From JABDIY01 sp963751955 (GTDB lineage: Bacteria; Actinomycetota; Acidimicrobiia; Acidimicrobiales; SZUA-35): a DNA stretch of 64,000 nt. Made by a program: the position numbers and the translations under genes. Within the stretch, counting starts at the first letter, position 1. Each line of letters opens with the position of its first letter. The notes under the pieces were generated by a model. That model was given only the letters and a program-made list of their open reading frames with translations. It made no database searches and was not told the DNA's origin. Positions 31,485-41,287 of the stretch are shown here, piece by piece. The stretch spans positions 124,001-188,000 of the forward strand of contig CAVVWM010000008.1 in the NCBI GenBank assembly GCA_963751955.1, given 5' to 3'.

Positions 31485-33651
31485 TCAGGCCAGTAGCGAC
31501 GCCGTGACCCGCTCGGTGGTGAACGGTAGGTCCCTCACCCTGGTGCCAAGTGCTGCGCTGAGCGCGTTGCCGATGGCGGCGGTTGTTGGACCCACCGCTG
31601 CTTCGCCGACGCCAAGGGCGGGATGGTCGGAATCGAGGATGTGGACGTCGAGTTCGGGGATCTCTGAGAACGTCAGGATCGGATAGTCCAGCCAGCCGCG
31701 GGTGACCGAGGCGCCGTCGTTGAACCGGACCTCCTCCTTCAGCGTCCAGCTGGCAGCTTGGAGGATCCCGCCCTCGATCTGGTTGCGGGCCCCGTCGAGA
31801 CTGATCACTTCGCCCGCATCGACCACGGCCCACACCCGAGAGAGGCGTATGTCGATTTCAGCCTCGATCTCGGCGATGATGGCCACGTAGGCGGCGACGT
31901 TCTTGTACTTGGCGAAGCCCATCCCGTAGCCACGCCCGTCGCCTCTCTGAGCACGGAGTGACACACCGGACTGTTCCACCACGGCCTCGATCACCGACCG
32001 GGCCCGCTGATCGGTGAGGTTGCGGAGTCGGAACTCGACGGGATCAACGTGGGCCGCATCGGCAAGCTCGTCCATGAAAGATTCGATTGCGAATATGTTG
32101 GCCTGGGTTCCCAGGCCGCGCAGCGCAGAGGTTCGGGCGTGCCGGGGCGGGACGAAATGGCCTACAACCCGGCGCTGGGGAAAGTCGTACAGCGGGATTG
32201 CGTTCCGAAGGCCGCCGCCCCCCACAGTCATGGGCGGATCCTTCGGTGCTGCAAGCGGAAATGGGTTCTCGATGTGGCTGGCGGCGAGCAGCGTGACGCC
32301 GTCGGATGACCCGGGTCGAGAGCTATGGGTGTGACTCCACACATCGTGGATCCACCGGTTGACCCGGCCGCCCGCGTCGACCGATGCATCCATCTGAACG
32401 ACCATGGCCGAGCCGTAGGGTTCCCAGGCAAACTCGTCCTTGCGGGACCACTGGACTCGGATGGGTGCACCCGGTACCTCCAGGGCCAGCAGTGCTGCGT
32501 CGAGGGCTACGTCGTCGGCCCCGTTGTGCCCATAGCACCCTGCTCCCTCGACGTGGATGAGTCGCAGATCTTCGCGGTCCATGCCCAGGACGACCGCCAG
32601 CTCGTCACGTAACTTGAAGACTCCTTGGGTATGGGTCCATACGGTCAGCCCCTCATCGCCGGCCTGGGCGACAGCGCACGACGGGCCGATCGATCCGTGA
32701 GCCAGGAACGGCCGGGAGTACTGGGTCCTGAGCCTGACGGCCGTGTTGTTGAGCACAGTTTCTTCGGGCGCTGTGTTCTCGATCACTGTTTCTTCGAGCA
32801 CTGTTTCATCGAGCAGTGTGTCCTCGATCACGGTGATCTCGGCTTCTTGATCCAGCAGGACGAGGGGGTCCATCGATACGCGACCCAGCTTCGGGCTGGT
32901 CCCATCGTGCATCCAGTTCGATCCGCCGAACCGCTCGCAGCGCCTGCTCCTCCCGCTCAGCGACCACGCCGATGAACCTTCCGGAAACAAACACCTTCAC
33001 GACTCCGGGCAGCGCCTCTGTCGGCCCGGTGTCCAGCGACGACAGGGTCGCTGTCGGCGACGGTGGACGAATAACCCGCCCATGAAGCGTGCCGGGGAGA
33101 TCGAGATCCTGCAGGAAGCTGGGATCGCCACGGAACTTGGCCGGAAGGTCCCAGCGTTGTAGTTCGGCGGCGTCCTCGAAGGAGCTGCTGTCCAATGCCG
33201 CGCCGGCGTCGGGACCGCCTCCGGCAAGAGTCCAGTACGAGATCGATCGACCGCTCGGTTCGGTGACGACACCGTCGATGACGGTGAGGGTCGATGGATT
33301 CGCTTCCAATCGGGTGGCTGCCGCTTCGAGGACTTCGGCCCGGAGTTCGAGAGCAGCGCGGCGCACCGCCATCCCACCCTTGGAGATCGAGGTGCTCCCC
33401 GCGGTCAGGCCCTCGTCCGGGCTGAGCGCGGTGTCGGTGTGCGTGATTCGCAACCGGGCCGTGGAGACCGACAGTCCGGCGGCCGCCATCTCGGCCAGAG
33501 CAGTCGTGATTCCCTGGCCGATATCCACCTTGCCCGATCTGAGTTCGACCGTGCCGTCGGCCTTTATCCACAAGTACTCGTTGCTGAACCCGCCGGGCAG
33601 GACGGGGTCGCTAGCCGAGGCTGGAATCGGCAGGTCGGTCAGTCCGCTCAC
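31485..33651 (-). pseudogene. Molybdopterin-binding large subunit of a xanthine dehydrogenase-family hydroxylase (IorB-like), one frameshift
   Basis: From a GTG overlapping the small-subunit stop: GGFSNEYLWIKADGTVELRS then KVDIGQGITTALAEMAAAGL, LTAGSTSISKGG and, after one extra base near 32870, EGAGCYGHNGADDVALDAAL, VQWSRKDEFAWEPYG, ALRGLGTQANIFAIESFMDE and the catalytic Glu in LGVGEAAVGPTTAAI. The Gly-Cys-Tyr-Gly-His-Asn loop places it with isoquinoline 1-oxidoreductase/nicotinate-type two-subunit enzymes. Corrected length 721. An odd ETV-rich repeat (residues about 275-305) interrupts the middle. Hydroxylates an aromatic N-heterocycle or aldehyde using water. Confidence 0.88.
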
Positions 33652-34133
33652 GGTGCCACCTGCCCGAGGGTGACGGCGGCCCGTTCCACCGCTCGAACCA
33701 CGCGCCAATGCGAGCCGCAGCGGCAGAGGTTCCCATCGAGCGCAGCGCAGATCTCGTGCCTGCCCGGATCCGGATTCTCCTGCAACAGTGCGCAGGCCGA
33801 AACCAGGATCCCGGTCATGCAGTAGCCGCACTGAGCAGCTTGCTCAGCGATGAAGGCGTCTTGGAGTAGTTGCATCGGGGACCCACTCGCCTCGCTCGGT
33901 GCGGCGAGTCCCTCGATGGTGACCACCTGTTTCCCTTCGGCGGCTTCGATGGGAAGATCGCACGAAGGGATCGGCTCCCCATCGACGAGGACCATGCATG
34001 CGCCGCAGGTTCCCTCGCCGCATCCGAACCGGCTGCCCTTGAGGTTGAGGTCGTTTCTGAGTGCGTAGAGCAGCGGTGTGGTGGGTTCGCACTCCACCGT
34101 CCGGGCGGCACCGTTGACGAACAGTGTGGTCAT
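33648..34133 (-). CDS. [2Fe-2S] subunit of the molybdenum hydroxylase (IorA/CoxS-like)
   Basis: 161 residues. Plant-type ferredoxin cluster motif CGEGTCGACMV with a fourth Cys in IPSCDLP, then the second cluster CGYCMTG with LCRCGSH. This is the standard electron-transfer subunit of xanthine-dehydrogenase-type enzymes. It overlaps the large subunit by 4 bp; no FAD (CoxM-type) subunit is near, which matches the two-subunit types that pass electrons to a cytochrome or quinone. Starts 8 bp after the aldo/keto reductase stop. Confidence 0.95.
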   Translation of the reverse strand: MTTLFVNGAARTVECEPTTPLLYALRNDLNLKGSRFGCGEGTCGACMVLVDGEPIPSCDLPIEAAEGKQVVTIEGLAAPSEASGSPMQLLQDAFIAEQAAQCGYCMTGILVSACALLQENPDPGRHEICAALDGNLCRCGSHWRVVRAVERAAVTLGQVAP

Positions 34134-34140
34134 AGCCGAG

Positions 34141-35117
34141 CTAGAGCTGAACTTTTTTCAGGGCCGGGCCCGGATACCGCTCGCCCGCCACCTCGTCGAA
34201 CGAATTGGCGAGGCGAGATACCTGCTGGTCGGTGAGCGTGAGGCCCGTGGCCCTGACGTTCTCCTCCATGTGGGCAATCGATGTCGTCCCGGGAATCACA
34301 TGCAGGAAAGGCTGACGGGCGAGGACCCACGCCGAGCGCGACCTGGGCCGGTGATGCGCCCAGTTCAACGGCGACGTCGGTGAGGGTGTCCATCTTCTTG
34401 ATGTTCTTGTCGATGTTCTCCGCGGAGAAGCGCGGATGAGCCTGCCTGCCGTCCCCGTCGCGGAGGTCACCTGCGGACTTGATGGTTCCGGAAAGGAAGC
34501 CGCGCCCCAGCGGCGCATAGGCCACATAGGCGATTCCCAGTGTCCTCGCAGTTTGCGAAGTGTTCGTCTTCGGCGAATCGGGTCCACAAGGAGTATTCGG
34601 CTTGAAGTGCTGCCAGGGGATGCACGGCATGTGCACGACGCACCGTCTCGGGCGCAGCTTCGGACAATCCGAGCCAACGGACCTTGCCTGCCGTCACCAG
34701 TTCGCTCATCGCTCCGACGGTTTCTTCCACCGGCACGTCGGGGTCGATCCTATGGGCGTAGTACAGGTCGATCACGTCGATTCCCAACCGCTGAAGGCTG
34801 GCGTCGCAAGCGGACTTCACATACTCGGGCGTGCCGCGCACGATTCGTTTGCCGTCCTCGGTCAGCTGGCCGAACTTGGACGCCAGCATCACCTCGTCTC
34901 GACGGTTTCTGAGTACGTGGCTCAGGAGGGTCTCATTCTTCCCGCCTGTGTACGCGTCGGCGGTATCGAGATGAGTCATGCCCATGTCGATCGCACGATT
35001 CACTACCCGCTGCGCGTCCGCATCGTTGGTTTCGGTGTAGTTGGAGTTGAGCCCCATGCACCCGAACCCGAGTTCGGGAACGGCGGGCCCAATGCTGCCA
35101 AGTTGTCGATTCTTCAT
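34141..35117 (-). pseudogene. Aldo/keto reductase, two frameshifts
   Basis: First frame: LGFGCMGLNSNYTETNDADA, the catalytic Asp/Tyr in MTHLDTADAYTGGKNETLLS and Lys in VMLASKFGQ, with YYAHRIDPDVPVEETVGAM. After one extra base near 34563 it continues ARTLGIAYVAYAPLGRGFLS, and after another near 34331 AWVLARQPFLHVIPGTTSIA to ALKKVQL. Corrected length 324, normal for the family. It reduces a carbonyl with NADPH or runs the reverse reaction. Sits between the LVIVD-repeat gene and the hydroxylase genes in one operon. Confidence 0.9.
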
Positions 35118-35135
35118 TGTTCTAGTCCTTCTTAG

Positions 35136-36302
35136 TCAAAGCTGTGACGCTGCGTTCATCCGGGCCGACAGTTCGGGGTCGGGCTGTAGTACGTACATCC
35201 CGCCAGTCAGTCGATCGCTCACGAAGACCGTGTGGTCGCTATCCACGTACAGGTCGTTGATCTGGGTCGCCTCCTGCCCGGGGGGAGACTCGGGAATCCA
35301 GTGGGCCACCTCCTCCGGTGCGGCGGGATCGGAGAGGTCATACACCCGTAGGCCGGCATTGAAGTAGGTGACAAACACGAGTTCCTGACTGCGGTAACTC
35401 CCCGGCAGGTTCTCATGCAGGTTGTGGGCACCAAACCGGTGGCCCCGCTCGCAGAAGTCGCCTTCGGGCACTGGGCAGATCGAAAGGACCTGGGGATTCG
35501 TATCGTCTGAGACATCGACGATCCGCACCATATGCGGGTCGTCCGCGCAACCATCGGTCACCGCCTCGTCGGTCACCACGACAAGGTCTCGATCGGGCAT
35601 CGGTAGGCAGGTGTGAGTGTGGCCGCCAACCTCCCAAGTGAGGTGGGAGATCAACGTCGGTTTCGCGATGGTGGAGATATCGAGGATCGCCATGCCCGAG
35701 CCCCACAGCCCCATGTAGGCACGATCGCCATCGATCAGGGCGTGGTGGACCGAACGGTCCTCGGTCGAGGGCCAATCGGCCACTTCGTCGTCGGCCATGC
35801 CCGGATACCACCAACGTCCCACCTCTTGAGGGCTGGTGGGATCGCTCACATCGATCACGCACCAGATTCGCTTGGAGAAGCCGTCCGGTGTCGCTGACAG
35901 ATAGACCAGCGGGCCACCCGGGTAGTAAATACGATGGACGCCCTTGTTGGTCGAGTCCCAGAAGCCAACCTCTTCAGGATCGAACGGATCGGTCGTGTCA
36001 TAGATCGCCAGCCCAGGCCGGTCAATCACGCCGCCCTTGTAACCCTCGTGGTTGGTGAGCAGTAGGCCATCGGCCCAGACCGCCTTGTGGGTGTGGCCGC
36101 CCACCGGCGCCTTGAACTGTCGCACCACCGACGGTCGGGTCAGGTCGGAGATGTCGAGGATCGTTGTGCCCATGCCGGAGGTGCCGGAGTGCCCGACGTA
36201 GAGGGCATCGCCGTTTCTGGCAATCTGCATTCCGTCTCCAAAACCGCCGAGGTCTGAATGGCCGATGGTTGTGAAGCCGCTGATATCGGGACGATGTGCC
36301 AC
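35136..36302 (-). CDS. LVIVD-repeat beta-propeller protein
   Basis: 388 residues from the GTG at 36302, which has GAGGAAC 7 nt upstream; the frame is open for another 30 codons but that part overlaps the amidohydrolase gene. Repeats of the LVIVD type: LAIYDTTDPFDPEEVGFWDS, CVIDVSDPTSPQEVGRWWYP, AILDISTIAKPTLIS, RIVDVSDDTNPQVLS and LRVYDLSDPAAPEEVAHW. His-rich loops (GGHTHKAVW, GGHTHTCLP, HNLHENLPG) suggest metal or ligand binding. No signal peptide. Its role in the pathway is unknown; propellers of this kind also occur near dioxygenases and lyases. Confidence 0.85.
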   Translation of the reverse strand: MAHRPDISGFTTIGHSDLGGFGDGMQIARNGDALYVGHSGTSGMGTTILDISDLTRPSVVRQFKAPVGGHTHKAVWADGLLLTNHEGYKGGVIDRPGLAIYDTTDPFDPEEVGFWDSTNKGVHRIYYPGGPLVYLSATPDGFSKRIWCVIDVSDPTSPQEVGRWWYPGMADDEVADWPSTEDRSVHHALIDGDRAYMGLWGSGMAILDISTIAKPTLISHLTWEVGGHTHTCLPMPDRDLVVVTDEAVTDGCADDPHMVRIVDVSDDTNPQVLSICPVPEGDFCERGHRFGAHNLHENLPGSYRSQELVFVTYFNAGLRVYDLSDPAAPEEVAHWIPESPPGQEATQINDLYVDSDHTVFVSDRLTGGMYVLQPDPELSARMNAASQL

Positions 36303-36333
36303 GGGAAGTTCCTCCGGTCTGTGGGTGATTGGG

Positions 36334-37317
36334 TCACGAAAGAAGAGCGTGTGCCGTGCCACCGCAGATCGCATGGAAGTCCGGCGCCTCAAGGTTGGGG
36401 ACCGACCTCAGGGTCGCGACCGGGTCGAGGTCGCCCATTTCGAAGGGATAGTCGGTGCCGAGGAGCACGTGATCGGCGCCCATTGAATCGATCAGGAAGC
36501 GCAGTACGCCGGGGTCGTGTACGACGGTGTCGACAAATAGCTGATGGAGGTAGTCGCTCGGTGGGCGGGAGATGTGTTTGCCAGTCAGGCCCGGTTTGGC
36601 GTGAAAGCTCTTGTCAAGGCGCCCGATCTGGAAGGGTATGAACCCTCCACCGTGGACCGAGCAGAACTTGAGGCCGGGGAATCGTTCGAAGACACCGGAC
36701 AGGATCAGGCCGGCGAGCGTGATCGAAGATTCGGCCGGACGACCCACACTGTTCTCCATGAAATACCGGCCGAGGTCGACGCCACCTAGCGGAGTCATGG
36801 GGTGAAGCAGGATGAACGCTCCGGTGGCCTCGGCCACCTCCCAGACCTCGTCCAATCCGGCCATATCGAGAGCTGCGCCTCGGACCGTCGTTGCGATTTC
36901 GATGCCGGCGAAGCCATCGGCCATCATCTTTTCGAGTTCGGCGGCGGCCGCCTTTGGCGCCTGCAACGGCACGGTGCCGATGATCCGGAAACGATCTGCG
37001 TGGTCGGCGGCGTAGTCGGCCAGCGAGTCGTTGTGAGCGCGGCTGTAGTCGACCGCATGGACGGCGTCGATTTCGTAACCCGTGAGATCTATCCATCCGG
37101 CCATGACCTGCATGTCGACTCCGGCGTTGTCCATCCACTCGATCCGGGCCTGGAGATCACTGAGGTCCTGGCGCATGGGCGCGGTCACCCGGTCGCCGTA
37201 GACGACCCGGGTTCCACGGTCGGAATCCTCGGTCTGAATACCGATGCTCGCTCCCTTTTGCACGAGGTAGTCGGCGAATCCCGGCGGAATCGCATGGGCG
37301 TGGACGTCGATGATCAC
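36334..37317 (-). CDS. Amidohydrolase-2 (ACMSD-like) family hydrolase or decarboxylase
   Basis: 327 residues from the GTG at 37317, giving the classic start IIDVHAHAIPPGFADYL (HxH metal ligands). Further ligands are probable in ILLHPMTPLGG and SVHGGGFIP, with the terminal Asp in VLLGTDYPFEMGDLDP. The family includes aminocarboxymuconate-semialdehyde and resorcylate decarboxylases, so decarboxylation of a ring-cleavage product is plausible. The frame is open upstream to 37632, but operator 3 and the divergent cupin gene lie there, which supports the later start. Confidence 0.9.
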   Translation of the reverse strand: MIIDVHAHAIPPGFADYLVQKGASIGIQTEDSDRGTRVVYGDRVTAPMRQDLSDLQARIEWMDNAGVDMQVMAGWIDLTGYEIDAVHAVDYSRAHNDSLADYAADHADRFRIIGTVPLQAPKAAAAELEKMMADGFAGIEIATTVRGAALDMAGLDEVWEVAEATGAFILLHPMTPLGGVDLGRYFMENSVGRPAESSITLAGLILSGVFERFPGLKFCSVHGGGFIPFQIGRLDKSFHAKPGLTGKHISRPPSDYLHQLFVDTVVHDPGVLRFLIDSMGADHVLLGTDYPFEMGDLDPVATLRSVPNLEAPDFHAICGGTAHALLS

Positions 37318-37348
37318 CTCGCCGATCCTAGGAGATACGGCGCGATCC

Positions 37349-37362
37349 TGCAATCGTTTGCA
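37349..37362 (+). promoter_or_regulatory. LacI-type operator 3 between divergent genes
   Basis: TGCAATCGTTTGCA, one mismatch from the palindromic consensus. It is placed 32 bp before the amidohydrolase start and 31 bp before the cupin start, so it can control both directions. Confidence 0.75.
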
Positions 37363-37392
37363 GTCGTCTCTTGAAGTCATTAGTTTCGTCTC

Positions 37393-37781
37393 ATGAAACA
37401 CGTTGTCGCGGCAGCTGATCTCCCCCGATTTGATTCGACCCGTGACAATCGTCAACGGATCGACCTCGTCACCGAGGAACTCTGGGGATTCGCCGAACTC
37501 CGGGCGGATCACATCACCTATGCGCAAGGCGATACGGCCGCGGCCCACTATCACGTAGGGGCAAGACACATCTGGTTCATCGATGCCGGCACCGGCGTTC
37601 TCCACGTCGGTGGCGAACGGGGTAACGAGCACGAATACGCGTTGGCAAAGGGGACGTAGCTTCGGTGGCCGACGGTGAGGTCCATTGGTTCGAGAACACC
37701 GGAACCGAACCGTTCAGCTTCTTCGAACTGTGGGTGCCCGCACCATCAGAGACGGTTTGGATCAAGGATGACGACATATGA
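37393..37781 (+). pseudogene. Cupin-like protein with one-base deletion
   Basis: ATG at 37393. ADHITYAQGDTAAAHYHVGA followed by RHIWFIDAGTGVLHVGGERG is a cupin-type barrel with two His of motif 1. At 37651 a GGGG run appears one base short; restoring it gives DVASVADGEVHWFENTGTEP and ends WIKDDDI at 37781, 129 residues in total. As written, the frame stops at 37659. Divergent from the amidohydrolase and under operator 3; the FAD enzyme gene follows 64 bp downstream. Confidence 0.75.
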
Positions 37782-37793
37782 ACGTGGGCTCCC

Positions 37794-37813
37794 TCGACGT
37801 GAGTTCACGTCGA
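37794..37813. promoter_or_regulatory. Perfect 20-bp palindromic site upstream of the FAD oxidoreductase gene
   Basis: TCGACGTGA-GT-TCACGTCGA, 9-bp arms, 33 bp before the next start codon. It differs from the LacI-type operators, so it would bind another dimeric regulator or form a hairpin in the mRNA. Confidence 0.45.
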
Positions 37814-37845
37814 TCCAGCAATGAGAAGACGAACGGAGCGAGTGC

Positions 37846-39420
37846 ATGAACATGGCTGATGCTGACTTTGTGATCGCCGGGGCTGGTCACAACAGCCTGA
37901 TCACCGCCGCCTATCTGGCGCGTGCGGGGTATTCGGTGGTGATCCTCGAAGCCCAGTCGGTTCTCGGCGGCGGTGCGTCGACCGAGGACCTCCTCATGCC
38001 GGGAGTGGGAATCGACACATGCTCGACGGGTCATACCCTCATCCGTGTCAACCCCTTGATCAAGAACGACGAGCTCGGCTTGGTTTCTGACTACGGACTC
38101 TCCTACGTCGATCCCGATCCGGTGGCCCATGTATGTCTGCCCGACGGCGAGGCGTTCACGATGTCACTCGACCAGGAAAAGACCATCGCCGAGTTTGCCC
38201 GATTCTCCCAGCGTGATGCAGAGGCCTATGCCCGGATGCTCGAGGAGTGGTCTGAGGTTCGATCCATCTTTGGCCAGGACCGCTTCCGGCCGATCGGCTA
38301 CGGACCTTCGACCCAAGAGTTGCTCGACGCCCATCCACGGGCATCGGTGTGGAATCGTCGTCGGCAGATGTCGGCCTATGACATCATCATGCGCGAGTTC
38401 GAGACTCCTCACTGTCAATCGTTCATGATGTGGATGGCATTCCAGACCCTGGTGGCGATCGACCGGGCCGGTACCGGGCTGCTCGCCTATTCCCTTGTCT
38501 ACGGTCGCCAGCAGAACAGCTGGTCCATCCCGATCGGCGGCTCGGCCCGCCTGATCGACGGTCTCGTTGGTTACCTAGGGGACAAGAATGTCGAAGTCCA
38601 CCGCAACCAGGAGGTGGCCCAGCTCATCATCGACGATGGGCGCTGCGTCGGGGTGGAAACAACGACCGGCGAACGGTTCATAGCAAGCAAGGGAGTGATC
38701 TCCACGATCCACGTGAAGCATCTGGTGGACATGGCGCCCGCCGAGCTCTGGGGTGAAGACTTCCTCTACGGCGTGGACACCTATGAGGTCGGGATCTCCG
38801 GCTTCGCGGCCTACCTGGCCACCACCGAGCCGCCGGTCTTCGATGGGCCCACTGGAGCGCGCACTTCTGTGAGCGCTGGAATTGTTGGATGGCCCGAACA
38901 GATTCGAACGGCGTTGCGCAACATCAACGACGGCGTGGAATTCGATGGCGTTCCGTTCCTCTTGGTGGCAACGCCAACGCTGGTCGACGCCGAGCGTGCG
39001 GTCGACGGGCTGCACACGGTCAAACTCCTCAGCGCGGTTCCTTACGAGGTTCCGGCGGGCGAGACGTGGGAGACACAAAAGGAGATCCTCACCGACCGCT
39101 TCCTCAGCGAAGTCCAGAAACGGTGCTCCAATTTCACCTCAGACAAGATCATCGGCCGCATCGTTCGATCACCCGATGACCTCGAACTGCACAACGCCCA
39201 CATGATCAGAGGAGCTTTCCATGGCGGCGATCGGACGCCCGCCAACTCCGGAGCGAACCGTCCGGTACCCGGGTGGGCCCAGCACCGCATGCCGATCCCC
39301 GGTCTCTACCAGACCGGTGGAACCACCCACCCGGGTGGGTCGATAACCGGCGGCCCGGGTCGAAACGCTGCGATCATCGTGCTCGAGGACCTCGGCCACA
39401 ACCCGTCAGAGATGCTCTAA
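37846..39420 (+). CDS. FAD-dependent oxidoreductase, phytoene desaturase/PYROXD2-like
   Basis: 524 residues. N-terminal FAD motif FVIAGAGHNSLITAAYLARA with GYSVVILEAQSVLGGGAST; a middle substrate domain (QNSWSIPIGGSARLIDGLVG); C-terminal FAD-contact region GLYQTGGTTHPGGSITGGPG. It belongs to the amine-oxidase/carotenoid-desaturase superfamily. In a catabolic cluster it probably oxidises a C-N or C-C bond rather than making carotenoids, as no other carotenoid gene is near. AGGAG-like sites are weak before the ATG. Confidence 0.88.
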   Translation: MNMADADFVIAGAGHNSLITAAYLARAGYSVVILEAQSVLGGGASTEDLLMPGVGIDTCSTGHTLIRVNPLIKNDELGLVSDYGLSYVDPDPVAHVCLPDGEAFTMSLDQEKTIAEFARFSQRDAEAYARMLEEWSEVRSIFGQDRFRPIGYGPSTQELLDAHPRASVWNRRRQMSAYDIIMREFETPHCQSFMMWMAFQTLVAIDRAGTGLLAYSLVYGRQQNSWSIPIGGSARLIDGLVGYLGDKNVEVHRNQEVAQLIIDDGRCVGVETTTGERFIASKGVISTIHVKHLVDMAPAELWGEDFLYGVDTYEVGISGFAAYLATTEPPVFDGPTGARTSVSAGIVGWPEQIRTALRNINDGVEFDGVPFLLVATPTLVDAERAVDGLHTVKLLSAVPYEVPAGETWETQKEILTDRFLSEVQKRCSNFTSDKIIGRIVRSPDDLELHNAHMIRGAFHGGDRTPANSGANRPVPGWAQHRMPIPGLYQTGGTTHPGGSITGGPGRNAAIIVLEDLGHNPSEML

Positions 39421-39436
39421 AGATACGGAGAACCAA

Positions 39437-40348
39437 ATGATGCTGAATTTTCCTGCCGACACGATTGTCAAGACCGAGGAGATCCGAGGTGCCACGGTCT
39501 ATTTCGTCTATTTCGAAACCTGGGATGGGTTGTATGCACCGATGGCCTTGCGCCTGCCAGAGGGAGAAGGGCCATTCCCGATCGTCCTGCTCGGGTCGGG
39601 AAACGGGGGAGAGGCGATGCGCTGGCACCGGGCGGCTCTGGCCGACCGCAGCTACATTCTCGATGCGCTCATCGAGGCCGGGTATGCGTGTGCGTGGCTG
39701 CGCTACCGCACCGAGGTGGAACTGGGCTACAACAACGGTGGCGCCCTGGTCACCGACATTCGTCAGGGCCGGGAAATGTTCAACCGGAGTCCTCTCGAGT
39801 ACGAAGACGAGATCGCAGCCATCCAGTTCGTGAAGGAACTCGACTTCGTCGACCCGCAGCGAGTCGGATTGGTGGGTGTGAGTCACGCTGGCGAGATGAT
39901 CCTCAAGATCACTTCGGAGTTCCACGGAGCAGCCGTAGGAGTGTGCTGTGAGCCGGCGTCACACGAGTATCTTTCGCTGACACCCGACGACACAGCTTTC
40001 GTAAATGAGGAGACACAGCTGCGCAACATCGAGGGGATGCAGATGGCCGAAACGGAGAAGGTCCGAAACCGAATCGACATCGACGTCGCCCGCAAACGGA
40101 TCGATGGAATCCAGACGCCCCTCCTGGTCATGGGCCGGGATGATGACCATCTTCAGGGCATCTTCAGGACCACGTTCGAGCTGCTGGAAGAAGCCGGCAA
40201 GGAAGTCGAGTGGGTGTCCTATGACCACCCGCTCCACGGCTACATCTATCCCGAACGTGGACCCGACGGCGAGTACATCGTCGACGAGACGCAAAAGGGT
40301 TCGATCGCCTTCGTGATCGACTACCTCGATCGCTATCTACGGCCCTGA
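39437..40348 (+). CDS. Alpha/beta hydrolase (dienelactone-hydrolase/peptidase S9-like)
   Basis: 303 residues, ATG at 39437 with ACGGAGAA upstream. Oxyanion region PIVLLGSGNGGEAMRWH, nucleophile elbow LVGVSHAGEMIL (Ser about 146), probable acid in LVMGRDDDHLQG and His in YDHPLHGYIYPE. Signal peptide absent. Together with the second hydrolase at 41288 it offers ester or C-C bond hydrolysis in the pathway. Same strand as the FAD enzyme, 16 bp after its stop, so likely one operon from operator 3. Confidence 0.88.
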   Translation: MMLNFPADTIVKTEEIRGATVYFVYFETWDGLYAPMALRLPEGEGPFPIVLLGSGNGGEAMRWHRAALADRSYILDALIEAGYACAWLRYRTEVELGYNNGGALVTDIRQGREMFNRSPLEYEDEIAAIQFVKELDFVDPQRVGLVGVSHAGEMILKITSEFHGAAVGVCCEPASHEYLSLTPDDTAFVNEETQLRNIEGMQMAETEKVRNRIDIDVARKRIDGIQTPLLVMGRDDDHLQGIFRTTFELLEEAGKEVEWVSYDHPLHGYIYPERGPDGEYIVDETQKGSIAFVIDYLDRYLRP

Positions 40349-40404
40349 CAATCACCGAGAGTTCGACCACTGTCACAGCCACAGCCGACACGACCAATCG
40401 TCGG

Positions 40405-41274
40405 TTACACGACGGCGACGATAACGACGCCGGCGAAAACCAAGCCGATGTTCAAACACAACTGGGCGGTGATCCGCTCATCGTTCTTGAGGAACGCAAT
40501 GCTCAGCAATATGGTCCAGATCGCCATGGTCCCGTTCAGAATGCCCACCACCCACGCCTCGATCAGTTCAAGAGCACGGAACTGGGTCAGGAGAGCGGCG
40601 GAGGTGATGACGCCTGCGCCGAGGAACGGCAGGGGTGGCGAGGCGATCGTGTTGCGGATGAGGGGACCTACACGCCCGCGGCCGGTATCCCAGGCGGTAA
40701 GCACGAGGAGCCCGGCGGCGGAGCCGATCAGCACTCCGGTGACAGCACCTGGCATCCGCTCAAGTCCCCACTTTCGGAGAACGAACGCGATGCCGAAGGC
40801 TGCCGGAGCGATGGCCGTGATCAGATAGGAGCTGAGTGGCGCCGATTCGATGACCGGTCCAGACGTCCGGCCTCGAATGATGCGAATCAATCCAAAGATC
40901 GTGAGGGCTGCACCCGCCGCCTCCAGTGGAGAAACTTGTTCTCCGAGAACAATCCACCCGGCGATCGCTGCCGAGATCGGTGTAGCGGTCTGAAACGTAG
41001 AGCTCCGACTCGGTCCGATCAGCCTGATCCCACGGAGCAGCGACCAGCGTCCGATCACCGTGCCGAGAATGCCACCGACCACGAGCGCCACGAAACCGCC
41101 GAGGTTCCAGGGGGGCCATCGCACGAATTGTGCGGCGAGGGCGAAGCACACCACGTTCACGAAGTTTCCGACAAGGTGGCCGTCGTCGTTGGGTCTGTCG
41201 CGTTGGCCGACCCTGAACAGGATTGAGCCCGACGCGAAACAGAAGGCGGAGATCAGCCCGAACAGAAGGCCCAC
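40405..41274 (-). CDS. EamA-family (DMT) transporter
   Basis: 289 residues with ten hydrophobic spans arranged as two five-span halves: starts GLLFGLISAFCFASGSILFR; SSTFQTATPISAAIAGWIVL with GEQVSPLEAAGAALTIFGLI is the conserved end of the first half and MAIWTILLSIAFLKNDERIT of the second. DMT proteins usually export metabolites or amino acids. Located 13 bp downstream of the alpha/beta hydrolase on the same strand, it may export an intermediate or product of the pathway. Confidence 0.88.
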   Translation of the reverse strand: MGLLFGLISAFCFASGSILFRVGQRDRPNDDGHLVGNFVNVVCFALAAQFVRWPPWNLGGFVALVVGGILGTVIGRWSLLRGIRLIGPSRSSTFQTATPISAAIAGWIVLGEQVSPLEAAGAALTIFGLIRIIRGRTSGPVIESAPLSSYLITAIAPAAFGIAFVLRKWGLERMPGAVTGVLIGSAAGLLVLTAWDTGRGRVGPLIRNTIASPPLPFLGAGVITSAALLTQFRALELIEAWVVGILNGTMAIWTILLSIAFLKNDERITAQLCLNIGLVFAGVVIVAVV

Positions 41275-41287
41275 TAGATCGGTGGCT

